DNA of 64,000 nt. Source: a virus. The notes below the pieces were generated by a model that ran no database searches, was not told the DNA's origin, and saw only the letters and a program-made list of their open reading frames with translations. Every line of letters starts with the position of its first letter. The stretch's first letter is position 1. Positions 28,636 through 37,538 of this stretch are shown here, one piece after another. The DNA lies in IMG/VR virus record IMGVR_UViG_3300033153_013152, positions 45,349-109,348 of that record. One strand, written 5' to 3'. A program made the translations under genes and the position numbers.

Positions 28636-30273
28636 TTAGATAACATTCATATTAAGAACTATTACCTTTCCATAAAAATCAGTTCTAACCATTTTCTTGG
28701 CATATCTGGTCATTACACCCTTACGTGGCGTAAAATCTTCAGGAGCAAAAATGGTTGGAGTAACAATTAGTGGTACATATGGCGCATACACAAATCCAGT
28801 TTCTAAGAAACTAGAACCCTTATAACCAAGCAAAATTTGATTACGTGGGAAATATGGATCTTTGTAAACAGTAAATCTACTATTTAATGAACCAATTTTT
28901 TCAATACCAAGAGTAAACTGAGTTTCCTTTGGATCCATTGAAATAACTGGCTTATAAAGATTAGTTGCTTCAAAAATCGTAGCTACATCTGGACCACAAA
29001 CTAAGAAGTTTGCTGAACCACGTAATGTTTTACGATGGATTTGATTGGCCACATCAATAATGGTTTCAACTAGAGTCTCATACCATTCTCTTACTGTACC
29101 AGTAAATGATGGACCTGAAGCAGTAGCACCAGTAGTCTTATTAACAAACATACCCGGTCTACGATCCCAATAATAAGTAGCACCTGTTGCATCCCTTAGA
29201 AGTTGGGCAAGAATCTCTCTATCAATATCAAGAGCAATTTGCTCTGAAAGAATTTGGGTAAGCTCAACTTCAGCATCTAAATTCTGATACGCATTAAGAT
29301 CTTGTGCTAATTCTGGGGTCCATTTTGCCTTCAATTTTCTTGTTTGTGCAGTTACTGAAACTGATTGAATCTTAATATCAATTTCAGGAATAACATCAGA
29401 ACTGAAATCTGATTCAAATACTGGACTCAAAACAACACCAGTACTATCAACAGTTAAACCAGTCTTTTTGACATAAGAACCAGTAATACCAACAAGATGA
29501 TCTAGATTTGCAGCAGCAGAAAAATACATGGTTACAACACCAGTTGTAGTATTCGCATCATTGTGACGTGTATAAACATCAACAACACCAGCCCAATTTG
29601 AATCAGAACCAGAAATACTAAAACCATGAACATTATCTAAATCTAGATTACTCAAAGATACTGACGAAGCAGCAGTAAATGCAACATTTGCATAATACAA
29701 TGAACCATCAGTTACTGAAGCCGAAAGATCTGGATCATAATTTACATTTGCCCACGTAGCAGCACCAGACGATTGAATTTCACAATCGGCGGTTGTTTCA
29801 TAGGTCGAATAAGAACTATTTAGAAAATAATGTCCACCAGTACCCAAGTTTTCACTACCAATACCAGTTTGATCACCATAAACTGAACCACCAGCAGTCC
29901 AATCCAATTCTTGACCACCAGCCTTAGCCGTTCCAAAAGTATAATCCAAATAGAACAATAGACCAGAAGGTAGACTCATTGGCTGTACCGAAACTAGTTC
30001 ATTAGCAATAAGACCACCAAAAACACGCCTTACAATCGGAAATGCAATATTTTGAAAACCTTTAATGTCTGCCATTTCTGAACTTTCTTTTAAAAGTTCC
30101 GCAGTTTGGTTCTCAAGAAGAACTGCCATATTCGATTTGGCTTGATCATTTTTCTTATCCTCTAAACCTTCTAGAAGACCAGTTTTTTCCCACTTATTTA
30201 CAAGACCTCTAACAGCTTTTCTTTTATTTTCTGCAACTATATCAGCAGAAAGGGAATCGAAATTCATACTCAT
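28636..30273 (-). CDS. 23: major capsid protein (T4 gp23-like)
   Basis: 545 residues, near T4 gp23 (521). The conserved gp23 segment reads FGGLIANELVSVQPMSLPSG, and the C-terminal capsid fold includes ELAQDLNAYQNLDAEVELTQ and KTLRGSANFLVCGPDVATIF. It follows the scaffold gene and is followed by a strong terminator, both typical. The N-terminal 60 or so residues are charged and helical, as expected for the pro-part removed by the prohead protease; AVLLENQ is a possible cleavage-type context. No frameshift in this very highly expressed gene. Confidence 0.93.
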   Translation of the reverse strand: MSMNFDSLSADIVAENKRKAVRGLVNKWEKTGLLEGLEDKKNDQAKSNMAVLLENQTAELLKESSEMADIKGFQNIAFPIVRRVFGGLIANELVSVQPMSLPSGLLFYLDYTFGTAKAGGQELDWTAGGSVYGDQTGIGSENLGTGGHYFLNSSYSTYETTADCEIQSSGAATWANVNYDPDLSASVTDGSLYYANVAFTAASSVSLSNLDLDNVHGFSISGSDSNWAGVVDVYTRHNDANTTTGVVTMYFSAAANLDHLVGITGSYVKKTGLTVDSTGVVLSPVFESDFSSDVIPEIDIKIQSVSVTAQTRKLKAKWTPELAQDLNAYQNLDAEVELTQILSEQIALDIDREILAQLLRDATGATYYWDRRPGMFVNKTTGATASGPSFTGTVREWYETLVETIIDVANQIHRKTLRGSANFLVCGPDVATIFEATNLYKPVISMDPKETQFTLGIEKIGSLNSRFTVYKDPYFPRNQILLGYKGSSFLETGFVYAPYVPLIVTPTIFAPEDFTPRKGVMTRYAKKMVRTDFYGKVIVLNMNVI

Positions 30274-30291
30274 ATCTTATTTACCTCTCTT

Positions 30292-31263
30292 TTATTTTAC
30301 AATTCCTGCTAATCTCTTTTGTTTGTCTGCCCATGACTCTTGACTATTTGAATTATCTAGAGATTCTTTGAGCAAATTTTTACTAGAAGAGGTAGTATAA
30401 CCCGAAGATCTTTGCCTCTTCCTTTTTGACTCACTTACAACACCAGCGATTTTAAAACTTTCACTTAGTGTCTTGTAAACAAGTTGAACATCGCGCATAG
30501 ACTTAGCACGATCAAACATCTCAACAACATTCATTTTTTGATTGTCATTAAGATTATTACTTTGAAGTACTCTATTTGTATAAAGTAGCTTATTATTGAA
30601 AAGATTAACCTCGTTAATCTTATCTCTTAGAAACAAACAAGCACTCTTATATTCCTTTAATTGCGAATTAAGAGACCTAACCAATTTCCTATATTTACCT
30701 TCTTTTACCGTCCAATCTTCTGCATCTGGAGGAGTCTCATCAACCCATTGACTTTCTCCCGATTTTTCGTCAGCAATACCAGTTTGTTGTTTTCCGCCAG
30801 CAGTTTTAGGAGTTGGATCTTCGACATCACCAAAACTCTTAGTTACACTAGCTTCTTTGAGATCGCCCAAAACTTCTGAAAGAGCTTTTTCAAGATCTTC
30901 ACCAGTAATTTCTACTACCTCATCAACTTCCTCTTCTTCCTCTTCTTTTTCTTCTTCATCCTCTGCTTCAGTCATAGGATCAGTCATTTCCATTTCTAGA
31001 TCTTCTGGCATAAACACTTCTTCCTTTTTTTCTTTTTCGTCTTCACCCTCTTCTGGTTCTAGTTCAGGAAGCTCAAAATCTTCTTCACCACTTTCACCAC
31101 CAGCTTCAAGAGTAAATTCGGATTCACCTAATTGTGAATCTACCATTTCTTTAATTTTCTTTTTCATCGATTCTGCCAAAACATTTTGTGCGTTCTGGAT
31201 GGCTGCTTCTCTTAGTTTTTCAGCATCAGCCATTGCTTCTTCGATAAGTTTGCTTTTTGACAT
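30292..31263 (-). CDS. 22: prohead core scaffold protein (T4 gp22-like)
   Basis: 323 residues, strongly acidic and helical. Runs of Glu and Asp (EEKEEEEEEVDEV, PELEPEEGEDEKEKKEE) sit between an N-terminal helix (KSKLIEEAMADAEKLREAA) and a Lys/Asn-rich C-terminal part. Position directly upstream of the major capsid gene, acidity and helix content are those of T4-like scaffold cores (T4 gp22 has 269 residues). Expected to be degraded by the prohead protease. The leader of about 90 bases upstream is AT-rich and ends with a GAGGAG ribosome-binding site. Confidence 0.82.
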   Translation of the reverse strand: MSKSKLIEEAMADAEKLREAAIQNAQNVLAESMKKKIKEMVDSQLGESEFTLEAGGESGEEDFELPELEPEEGEDEKEKKEEVFMPEDLEMEMTDPMTEAEDEEEKEEEEEEVDEVVEITGEDLEKALSEVLGDLKEASVTKSFGDVEDPTPKTAGGKQQTGIADEKSGESQWVDETPPDAEDWTVKEGKYRKLVRSLNSQLKEYKSACLFLRDKINEVNLFNNKLLYTNRVLQSNNLNDNQKMNVVEMFDRAKSMRDVQLVYKTLSESFKIAGVVSESKRKRQRSSGYTTSSSKNLLKESLDNSNSQESWADKQKRLAGIVK

Positions 31264-31352
31264 TTAATATTTCTCCTCAATGCACAAAAATATGATTTTA
31301 TTACATAATTAGTTTTCATTTTTTTAAAAGAAAAATAAACTTTAATTTTAAA

Positions 31353-31563
31353 CTATTTTTTATTAAATTCTTCCTGTTTTCTTCTTATAAAGGCACTTCT
31401 TAATTTTTTATTTCTCTTTTTCTGAGATTTTTTAACAAAAAAGGAAGCTTTTTCTAAATATTCTTTAACCACTTCTTGTTTTTTACATTTTTTAAAAAAA
31501 CGTTTTATTAATTTTTCTGATGTTTCACCGCTTTTTTAAAAAAACTTGAATATTAATCGACAT
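31353..31563 (-). CDS. rpsU: ribosomal protein bS21 homologue, +1 frameshift at CGG
   Basis: Phage-encoded small-subunit protein bS21, which acts near the mRNA 5' end and anti-Shine-Dalgarno during initiation. The ATG at 31563 has a GAGGTGA site. It opens MSINIQVFLKK, then CGG at 31528-31530 followed at once by TGA in the zero frame. Skipping the C (AAG C GGT) gives GETSEKLIKRFFKKCKK and a basic tail (KKSQKKRNKKLRSAFIRRKQ), 69 residues in all, the size and layout of bS21 (V-V--GE-LEKALRRFKRKC). bS21 is the ribosomal protein most often reported in phages. It overlaps the upstream gene by 11 bases. The gene makes no functional product without the shift. Confidence 0.87.
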
Positions 31564-31758
31564 CAATCACCTCATCTTCATCATATTCCGGCAATGGTCT
31601 AGAACCACTTTTTGGATCTACACCCGGTTTATAAGAATAATCATCTCTTTTTTTATATTTCCGTCAGAATCTCGCCAAGGATGTTGACTATAAGAAGAAA
31701 CATTACTATCTTTTCTAAATTTTTTGGGCAATAATTGAGAAAGTCTAAGAAATGACAT
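31553..31758 (-). CDS. 68-residue protein, apparent -1 frameshift on an A7 run
   Basis: The start at 31758 reads MSFLRLSQLLPKKFRKDSNV to an A7 run (ATA AAA AAA G) at 31648-31654. The zero frame soon degenerates and ends. One base back, the frame reads KRDDYSYKPGVDPKSGSRPL and continues to an acidic end and TAA at 31553, overlapping the bS21 start. The run is a classic A AAA AAA slippery heptamer, but a missing A in the assembly would look the same. No family recognised. Confidence 0.6.
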
Positions 31759-31764
31759 TATTTT

Positions 31765-32328
31765 TTACCCACCAAATTTTTCCCAAGCTGTAGCATAAAG
31801 ATTTTTCATTCCTTCTTTTGCTCCATATCTTTTAATAAATTCTTTCTTGTGTTTTTTTATAAATTCTTCAGCTTCTTCACTTGGTGGAGCTTTTTCATTT
31901 ATATTTGATTCGTCCCATTTAAATTTATCAGAATCATTGTGAAAAAAATCTTCAACATCACTTCTAGGTCCCCACGGACCTTCGCCACCCAATTCTTTGG
32001 TTTGCGGATTCATTCCACGAGAAACACCTCTCTCTCTTTCCATTCTAGATTGGTGCATACCTTGTCCAAGACCAGGCATCGGTTCATGTTCCCATTGCCC
32101 CGTTTCTGGGTTCATACCTTCTTCAAATTCAGTTTCTCCATACTTATCTTTTGCTCTGCGAAGACGATCTACATCTTCTGGAAGATCTCCATAAGTAACT
32201 CCCCCACCTTCATCTTCTAATTCACCATAATTCTTTTTCTTTCCGCGACGTTCACGATTTAAACCTTCTAATCTTTTTGTTAATGCTTCTCTTATCAATT
32301 TTTTAAATTGTTTTACTGTCGTTTTCAT
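31765..32328 (-). CDS. small protein of unknown function with capsid-targeting-like N terminus
   Basis: 187 residues. It begins MKTTVKQFKKLIREALTKR, an amphipathic basic helix with an I-R-E motif, like T4 capsid-targeting sequences. The middle is Gly/Glu/Arg/Met-rich and poor in structure (GMNPETGQWEHEPMPGLGQG). The C terminus (EEFIKKHKKEFIKRYGAKEG) is helical and ends with ATAWEKFGG, a motif often seen at the end of phage head-associated proteins. No enzymatic motif seen. Confidence 0.62.
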   Translation of the reverse strand: MKTTVKQFKKLIREALTKRLEGLNRERRGKKKNYGELEDEGGGVTYGDLPEDVDRLRRAKDKYGETEFEEGMNPETGQWEHEPMPGLGQGMHQSRMERERGVSRGMNPQTKELGGEGPWGPRSDVEDFFHNDSDKFKWDESNINEKAPPSEEAEEFIKKHKKEFIKRYGAKEGMKNLYATAWEKFGG

Positions 32329-32357
32329 ATCTTCACCTCTTTATATTCAAATAATAA

Positions 32358-32690
32358 TTAGAATCCTAAAACTTTTAAAATTATAAAAACTGTAGAACTT
32401 AAAATTGTTCCAGCTCCACCCCATAATATTTTCGCCTTAAACGAAGTTTTTTCAAATTTAATAATAAATTTATCAAAAGATTCTTCAAATTTTTCTTGTT
32501 TAGAAGATAATAATTGAATTTGATCATATATATGTGGCAGAATTCCATTTTGCTTATCAAGACGAGTTTTAGTTTCTAGAATTACATCATAAATTTCATT
32601 ACAATATTCTTTCAATTCTTTTTCTGTTTCTTCCACATGTTTCAGATCAGTTTCCAATACTGTAACTCTATGCTCTAAATTATCTACCAT
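32358..32690 (-). CDS. coiled-coil protein with C-terminal membrane segment (XhlA/holin-accessory-like)
   Basis: 110 residues. An N-terminal coiled coil (LEHRVTVLETDLKHVEETEK and heptad-like continuation) is followed by one C-terminal transmembrane segment (ILWGGAGTILSSTVFIILKV). This is the layout of XhlA/haemolysin-type phage proteins that accompany holins. Nothing else in the window looks like a holin or lysin, so a lysis role is possible but unproven. It overlaps the upstream gene by 11 bases. Confidence 0.62.
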   Translation of the reverse strand: MVDNLEHRVTVLETDLKHVEETEKELKEYCNEIYDVILETKTRLDKQNGILPHIYDQIQLLSSKQEKFEESFDKFIIKFEKTSFKAKILWGGAGTILSSTVFIILKVLGF

Positions 32691-33642
32691 TTCCAGTACC
32701 TCTCATTCTGAAACCAACTCTTCTAGTTGGAATTCTTCCACCAAAACCAAGAATAGGAATTCTAGAACCAACAGGCTCTTGTTTTAAAAATTCTGGAGTT
32801 TCTTTTTCTTCTTCTGCATCAAAACCTTTCAATACGAACTTATATTTTTTTTCTCCTTCCTTTTTTGCTTTCGGCACTCCTGGTGGCATATCAAATTCTT
32901 TACCAGGAGGGGATTTTGACCAGCCATAATAACCTCTTGTATTCCAAGCTCCACCAGTTGAACCTGCATTATCAGCACTATGTTGTGTCATTTTGCTAAC
33001 TGGATTTCCACTAGAACCAATATGAGCAGGCAAATTTTTCTTTGGATTCATATCAAACGGATTCTTTTTGCCGACAAAAGAATAAGGATCGTCATTTTTT
33101 GATTTACCCTGCATAAGTGGCCTTTTTTTGCCCTTATTTTTGGGATTCATTCCTGCCTTATTCATATCATCATAAGGGAATCCTTCTGGTTCTGCAATTG
33201 GAGCAGGAGGAAATTCATATCTTTTAAAGGGAAATCTTGGAGTTGTATCTGTTTTTCCTGTTGGACGAGCAAACAAACTAGATTCTTTTTCTATTTTTTT
33301 ATTATCTCTCATCTTTTGAAATGACTTAAATACAACTTTATCTGGTCTATCATCTGGAGGAATATAAGCACTAACACCTCTTTTGGTTATATACCAATTT
33401 TTATCATCCGAATTATTTGCATCATTTGTTCTTTCATCTTGACGAGCTTTCGTCATTAAACCAACTGTATATTCTGCCGCTTTATCCGGACATAAACCAT
33501 GTTTGGACAAAACCTTGGCAATTTCCAGGGGTTTCATCTCTTTGACCAATTCCATCAATTTTTGTTTATTAGAAATTAAACTTTCTGAAACTATTTTATC
33601 TTTTTTCTTTTTATCATCTTCCAAAAGAAACTTGTATTTCAT
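32680..33642 (-). CDS. low-complexity protein of unknown function
   Basis: 320 residues from the ATG at 33642 (MKYKFLLEDDKKKK); another in-frame ATG lies at 33654. The first 80 residues form a helical domain (PLEIAKVLSKHGLCPDKAAE) that resembles small helical bundles in other phage head proteins. The rest is Pro/Lys/Gly/Asn-rich and mostly disordered, ending Arg/Gly-rich. The N terminus carries an L-L-E motif. Function unknown; probably virion-associated from its place in the head cluster. Confidence 0.6.
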   Translation of the reverse strand: MKYKFLLEDDKKKKDKIVSESLISNKQKLMELVKEMKPLEIAKVLSKHGLCPDKAAEYTVGLMTKARQDERTNDANNSDDKNWYITKRGVSAYIPPDDRPDKVVFKSFQKMRDNKKIEKESSLFARPTGKTDTTPRFPFKRYEFPPAPIAEPEGFPYDDMNKAGMNPKNKGKKRPLMQGKSKNDDPYSFVGKKNPFDMNPKKNLPAHIGSSGNPVSKMTQHSADNAGSTGGAWNTRGYYGWSKSPPGKEFDMPPGVPKAKKEGEKKYKFVLKGFDAEEEKETPEFLKQEPVGSRIPILGFGGRIPTRRVGFRMRGTGNGR

Positions 33643-33643
33643 T

Positions 33644-34066
33644 TTACAAATCATCCACTATTTGTTGAATTGTATCAGAAACCTTGCCAAAATTTACTGA
33701 TGGTCTAAATTTAATAGTAAAAATATTATCTGCCTCTTCTTTTACTTCTTCTACATCGCTTTGAAAAGCATTTTTAATTTGATTTATTACACTTCTAATA
33801 TTAGAAGGTTTAAATAAAACTCTTTTTGGAGTAAAAATAGCTTTTTTTTCAGAGGGCATTAAAGATACAGTAAATTCTTTATTTGGAAAATCTAAGACTT
33901 TTTTCTTTTGCAGTGGACCAATTTGACCAGCCATTCCCATTGAATCCATTCCTGCTCCACCCACAGGAGGAGCACCAGTTACTGGTGGCATAGCACCACC
34001 CATTGGTTCTCCACCAACTGGCTGTTTTTTTAATAAAGATTCAAATATTTTCTTTAAACTTTTCAT
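33644..34066 (-). CDS. small protein of unknown function with L/I-x-E N terminus
   Basis: 140 residues. It starts MKSLKKIFESLLKKQ (I-F-E motif), then a Met/Pro/Gly-rich stretch (GGAMPPVTGAPPVGGAGMDS), then a C-terminal alpha-beta part (FTVSLMPSEKKAIFTPKRVL). Its ATG overlaps the stop of the upstream gene by one base. No known domain. Confidence 0.6.
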   Translation of the reverse strand: MKSLKKIFESLLKKQPVGGEPMGGAMPPVTGAPPVGGAGMDSMGMAGQIGPLQKKKVLDFPNKEFTVSLMPSEKKAIFTPKRVLFKPSNIRSVINQIKNAFQSDVEEVKEEADNIFTIKFRPSVNFGKVSDTIQQIVDDL

Positions 34067-35334
34067 TATGCTCTTCTGATAAAATACGGTCTATTTCTAA
34101 TATAAACTATAATTCTTTTTCCTTCCCATACCAATCTAATGGGCATACCCTCAGTTCCAACCATTTCCAATGTAAGTTCTCCACCAGTATTGGTTGGTTC
34201 TATTTTTGCAAATTTAACAACTTGTCCATTAAGAGCATCAGAAAAAGCCTTTTGTTCTTCAGTCGTAGAAACATCTTGTTTACCATCTTTTGGTTGAGGA
34301 TCTTCTTGAGAATCTTTTGGCTCTTCTTCTTTATCGGTTTCTAAACCGGAAGGATCTTTTGGCTCTTCTTTTGGTTTTGGCTTTTTCTTTAGAGGAGCTT
34401 TAACAACAGGAACTTCTTCTTCTTTTTCTGCCTCAGATAGTTTTTTGCCCTTATTACACTTCGAAGCAATCGTTATTTTTCCAGTTCCACCAGCTTGAGC
34501 AGTTGTTGAATCTGCAATTTGGGTTAAAGCGCCAATCATTGCACCAATTTGACTTCTTTCGTTTGGATCTTTAACTCTCCCAATTAATGTATTTGCCTTT
34601 TTCAATGCAGTTGAAATCTTTGCATGATTAAATGGAGGAGACATTGCACCAACAAAATCTCTACTAATATCACCCATTTCTGCCGATACTTCATTTATAT
34701 TCTTTGAATCTTTTAAATTTTTGACAAATGGAACATGTTGTCCAACAAATTGTTTAATAGCTTGAACTTTTTGAGGATTAGATAAATCGGCCTTACTAAT
34801 AATTCCCAAAGATTTAAAATGATGTTGAAAATCTTTATCTGGCATTGCATTCAAAGTTTTTGTTAAACTTTTTGTTTGACTTAAAGTTTTTTCAAATTGA
34901 TTTCCTTGCATCATTGGATGCCAATTTTTTGATTTATTCATAGATGGTCTCAATTGAGGAGAAACACTTGTTGTACCATATTGTTTTGCAAAATCGGCAG
35001 AACGTTTCAATATATTTCTTTCTCTTTCATATTTTGGATCTAAAAAAGGATCCATTTTTTTACCACCAGGACTCGTTACAGATGTACTAGAATTTGTTCT
35101 GCCCATTGGAGTCGGTTTTGATGGAAAAGTTGCCTCAACAACATATTTCTTAACTTCTGATTTAACTTCGGTAATATTATAAGAATTATTTTCTTTGACA
35201 ACTTTCCAATGTGACTTTGAACCACCAATATCTGCTTTTATAATAACTGAATTAGACTTGGGATTTTTTGAAAAATATTCATTTATTTTCCTTCTAAGTA
35301 AATCCAATTTAACTATTTCTTTAGAATTTTTCAT
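34066..35334 (-). CDS. large low-complexity protein of unknown function
   Basis: 422 residues. N-terminal basic helix (KEIVKLDLLRRKINEYFSKN), then a Ser/Lys/Pro-rich middle, a helical part (LKKANTLIGRVKDPNERSQI), a Lys/Glu/Pro-rich linker, and a C-terminal beta domain (GQVVKFAKIEPTNTGGELTL, PIRLVWEGKRIIVYIRNRPY). Probably virion-associated from its neighbours. Not recognised. Confidence 0.58.
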   Translation of the reverse strand: MKNSKEIVKLDLLRRKINEYFSKNPKSNSVIIKADIGGSKSHWKVVKENNSYNITEVKSEVKKYVVEATFPSKPTPMGRTNSSTSVTSPGGKKMDPFLDPKYERERNILKRSADFAKQYGTTSVSPQLRPSMNKSKNWHPMMQGNQFEKTLSQTKSLTKTLNAMPDKDFQHHFKSLGIISKADLSNPQKVQAIKQFVGQHVPFVKNLKDSKNINEVSAEMGDISRDFVGAMSPPFNHAKISTALKKANTLIGRVKDPNERSQIGAMIGALTQIADSTTAQAGGTGKITIASKCNKGKKLSEAEKEEEVPVVKAPLKKKPKPKEEPKDPSGLETDKEEEPKDSQEDPQPKDGKQDVSTTEEQKAFSDALNGQVVKFAKIEPTNTGGELTLEMVGTEGMPIRLVWEGKRIIVYIRNRPYFIRRA

Positions 35335-35345
35335 TTAATATTCCT

Positions 35346-35759
35346 CTATTTAATAAGACCCAATTTTCTCATATCACTTTCAGAAACTTGATTTGATACC
35401 CCAAAAGGATTATCTTTACCATTATCTTCACCAGTTATCAAAGGATGTTCACCTCTACTTAAAGTATCTTTAATAATATCAAAATAAGGATCATCATCTC
35501 CTATTCCCATTTTATTTAAAATATTTTCTCTAACAGATTCTTTAATCATTTTTTGTTTTGGTTGTTCTACATCTAAATCAACATTTTCTTTTATTACTTG
35601 AGAAAAAGATCTATTATTAACAGAATTATTAGGTGACAAAACCATATTCTCATTTATAGTTTTCTTTACTGCGGTTTTAATATATTCTTCTGCAAGAATT
35701 TCCGTTAGACATTCCCTAACCATTTCTTTTAAAAATTTTTTTAATGTAGATTTTTTCAT
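35346..35759 (-). CDS. small helical protein of unknown function
   Basis: 137 residues. It begins MKKSTLKKFLKEMVRECLTE, an amphipathic helix with L-K-E, like the capsid-targeting-type N termini in this window. The middle is Asn/Ser-rich and the C terminus is acidic (GIGDDDPYFDIIKDTLSRGE) and ends GVSNQVSESDMRKLGLIK. Position between fibre-like proteins and the low-complexity cluster. Confidence 0.58.
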   Translation of the reverse strand: MKKSTLKKFLKEMVRECLTEILAEEYIKTAVKKTINENMVLSPNNSVNNRSFSQVIKENVDLDVEQPKQKMIKESVRENILNKMGIGDDDPYFDIIKDTLSRGEHPLITGEDNGKDNPFGVSNQVSESDMRKLGLIK

Positions 35760-35810
35760 TTATTCCTCTTTTTAAATAAATATATTTTACAATAAACAAC
35801 AAACATTTTA

Positions 35811-37520
35811 TTATGACATTTTAGAACATTGAGATGCAGAATAGGCTATACCAAAACCATAAATATACATATCGGCACCATAAGAATCAACACTAAAACT
35901 TCTAGAAAATTCAATGCCTATAAATTTATTATGCTCTATTGGATTATCACTATCATCTACATCCAAATTAAAACATACACAATAATGACCTTCTTTATCT
36001 GTCCCATCACCAGATTGAGTATATGTTTTATATTTTTTGGTTACATTTCCTCCATCAATAACATCACCACCAATAAAATCTTTAACTCTATAACCAATAC
36101 TTGTCATTACGGTTTCACCATCAGAAATTGGGGTTCCTGGTTGATTTGTCCAAATTGTTTTAAATTGAAAATCAGAAATGCCATCCCAATCTAATGGAAT
36201 ATAAATCATAAAATTTACTGTCTCAGCATTTGAATCAAAACACAAAGCCCTAAATGTTCCAACATTAGCAAAACTAGGAGCTGTAGGCCCCAAAAATGCA
36301 TTTTGCGCCGAAAGATAAATATGTCTTTGGTATGATTGCATAGTCAAAGAACCAGAAATATGAACATTAGAATTGGGACCCGATGAAGAAAGAATTAAAT
36401 CTGAACCTTCACTCACATAACTCCCAGAAATTCTCACAGTACCATCATTAATTACTCTAAATTTTGTAACCCCACCAATTTGCCAATCTGCAAAATCATG
36501 ACCAGCCCCACCTACTTGAGTTTCTGTAGTACTAATTCTAAAATCAGTAAATTTAGCACTAACACCAGCACCTTGATTTAATTTGGGATAAAGTGCAATA
36601 CCAAACTGATTTTCTCCATTTCCATTTGCAGTAAACTCATCTCCGGTTCCAGTATTAACTTTAAGTATGCAAGCACCATTTACTTCAGTATCTTTATTTT
36701 GAGTAATAGTGGTACCAGCACCAGTATCTATTGTTTGAGTACCATTATGTTTTATCGTATCTACCCAAAGTTCTGCTACGGTTCCATCTTGTTCTGTAAT
36801 TTGAAGACCATGCGTTCCTGCAGTTTCAGTACTTAACCTAATAGCATTATTTAAATAAATATTGCCACCACGAATAGTTCCATAATTGGTCCCTTCTGTA
36901 ACCATAAAAGTACCAGAAACAGTTATATTGGAACCAACACTAGATGACAAAATTAAATCAGAATCCTGAGCAACAACATGACCATAAGTAGGTAATGCAT
37001 CAGATGGAAATTCTGTTGATTTGGCCAATAATTCAACATCTGCACCATCAGCCAAATTTCTCAATCTCATATTATTACTATTAAAATCTGCTATAATACC
37101 ATTTGTACCATCATAAAATGAAAATTTATTTTGTAGTGGACTATTAAAATAGCTCATTTCTGGTCCCATTTTAATTGCACCAGAAACTGTAACAATAGAA
37201 TCATATGAACTAGAAAGAATTAAAGGAGAATTTTTTGATATAATATGAGCAGAATCAGAATTTGCATCCAACGGAAATTCTAAAACTCCAGATGCAGCTA
37301 TAACAGAACCTACCGCAGATGATAAAATTAAATTAGAATCACCATCATATACTTTTCCAAGAACAACCAAATTACCAGAAAAAATACAATCTTTATTTTC
37401 TGTTATTAAATCTCTTATTTTTGCTGTACCAGAAATATAAGCTGTGCCAGATACATATAATGCTCTAGTTGCTTCTAATTTAGAATATCCTTTTCTTTCA
37501 ACAAAAGGTTTACCTCTCAT
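35811..37520 (-). CDS. fibre-like virion protein, paralogue of the next gene
   Basis: 569 residues. The N-terminal 18 residues (MRGKPFVERKGYSKLEAT) are the same as in the gene at 37539-38027. The first 400 residues carry repeated beta units of the DLILSSSVGSNVTVSGT kind (at least six). The C-terminal 150 residues form a separate domain (TFRALCFDSNAETVNFMIYI), perhaps a receptor-binding or trimerising tip. Typical of phage fibres or head fibres. The shared start suggests the same attachment site on the virion. Confidence 0.7.
   Translation of the reverse strand: MRGKPFVERKGYSKLEATRALYVSGTAYISGTAKIRDLITENKDCIFSGNLVVLGKVYDGDSNLILSSAVGSVIAASGVLEFPLDANSDSAHIISKNSPLILSSSYDSIVTVSGAIKMGPEMSYFNSPLQNKFSFYDGTNGIIADFNSNNMRLRNLADGADVELLAKSTEFPSDALPTYGHVVAQDSDLILSSSVGSNITVSGTFMVTEGTNYGTIRGGNIYLNNAIRLSTETAGTHGLQITEQDGTVAELWVDTIKHNGTQTIDTGAGTTITQNKDTEVNGACILKVNTGTGDEFTANGNGENQFGIALYPKLNQGAGVSAKFTDFRISTTETQVGGAGHDFADWQIGGVTKFRVINDGTVRISGSYVSEGSDLILSSSGPNSNVHISGSLTMQSYQRHIYLSAQNAFLGPTAPSFANVGTFRALCFDSNAETVNFMIYIPLDWDGISDFQFKTIWTNQPGTPISDGETVMTSIGYRVKDFIGGDVIDGGNVTKKYKTYTQSGDGTDKEGHYCVCFNLDVDDSDNPIEHNKFIGIEFSRSFSVDSYGADMYIYGFGIAYSASQCSKMS
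37471..37520. repeat. 50-base repeat shared with 37978-38027
   Basis: Codes for the common N terminus of two adjacent fibre-like genes, one base different from 37978-38027. A recombination target between the two genes. Confidence 0.85.
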
Positions 37521-37538
37521 TTACAATTTCCTATTTTA

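Noticed and set aside
30857-31267. Plus-strand ORF rich in Ser
   Set aside because: It is the complement of the Glu-rich scaffold gene and has no ribosome-binding site; a shadow.
31624-31626. CGG at 31624 as another +1 site
   Set aside because: It is in phase only with the abandoned zero frame of the gene at 31553-31758. Skipping its C gives a short product that ends in TAG, and the -1 reading is far more protein-like.
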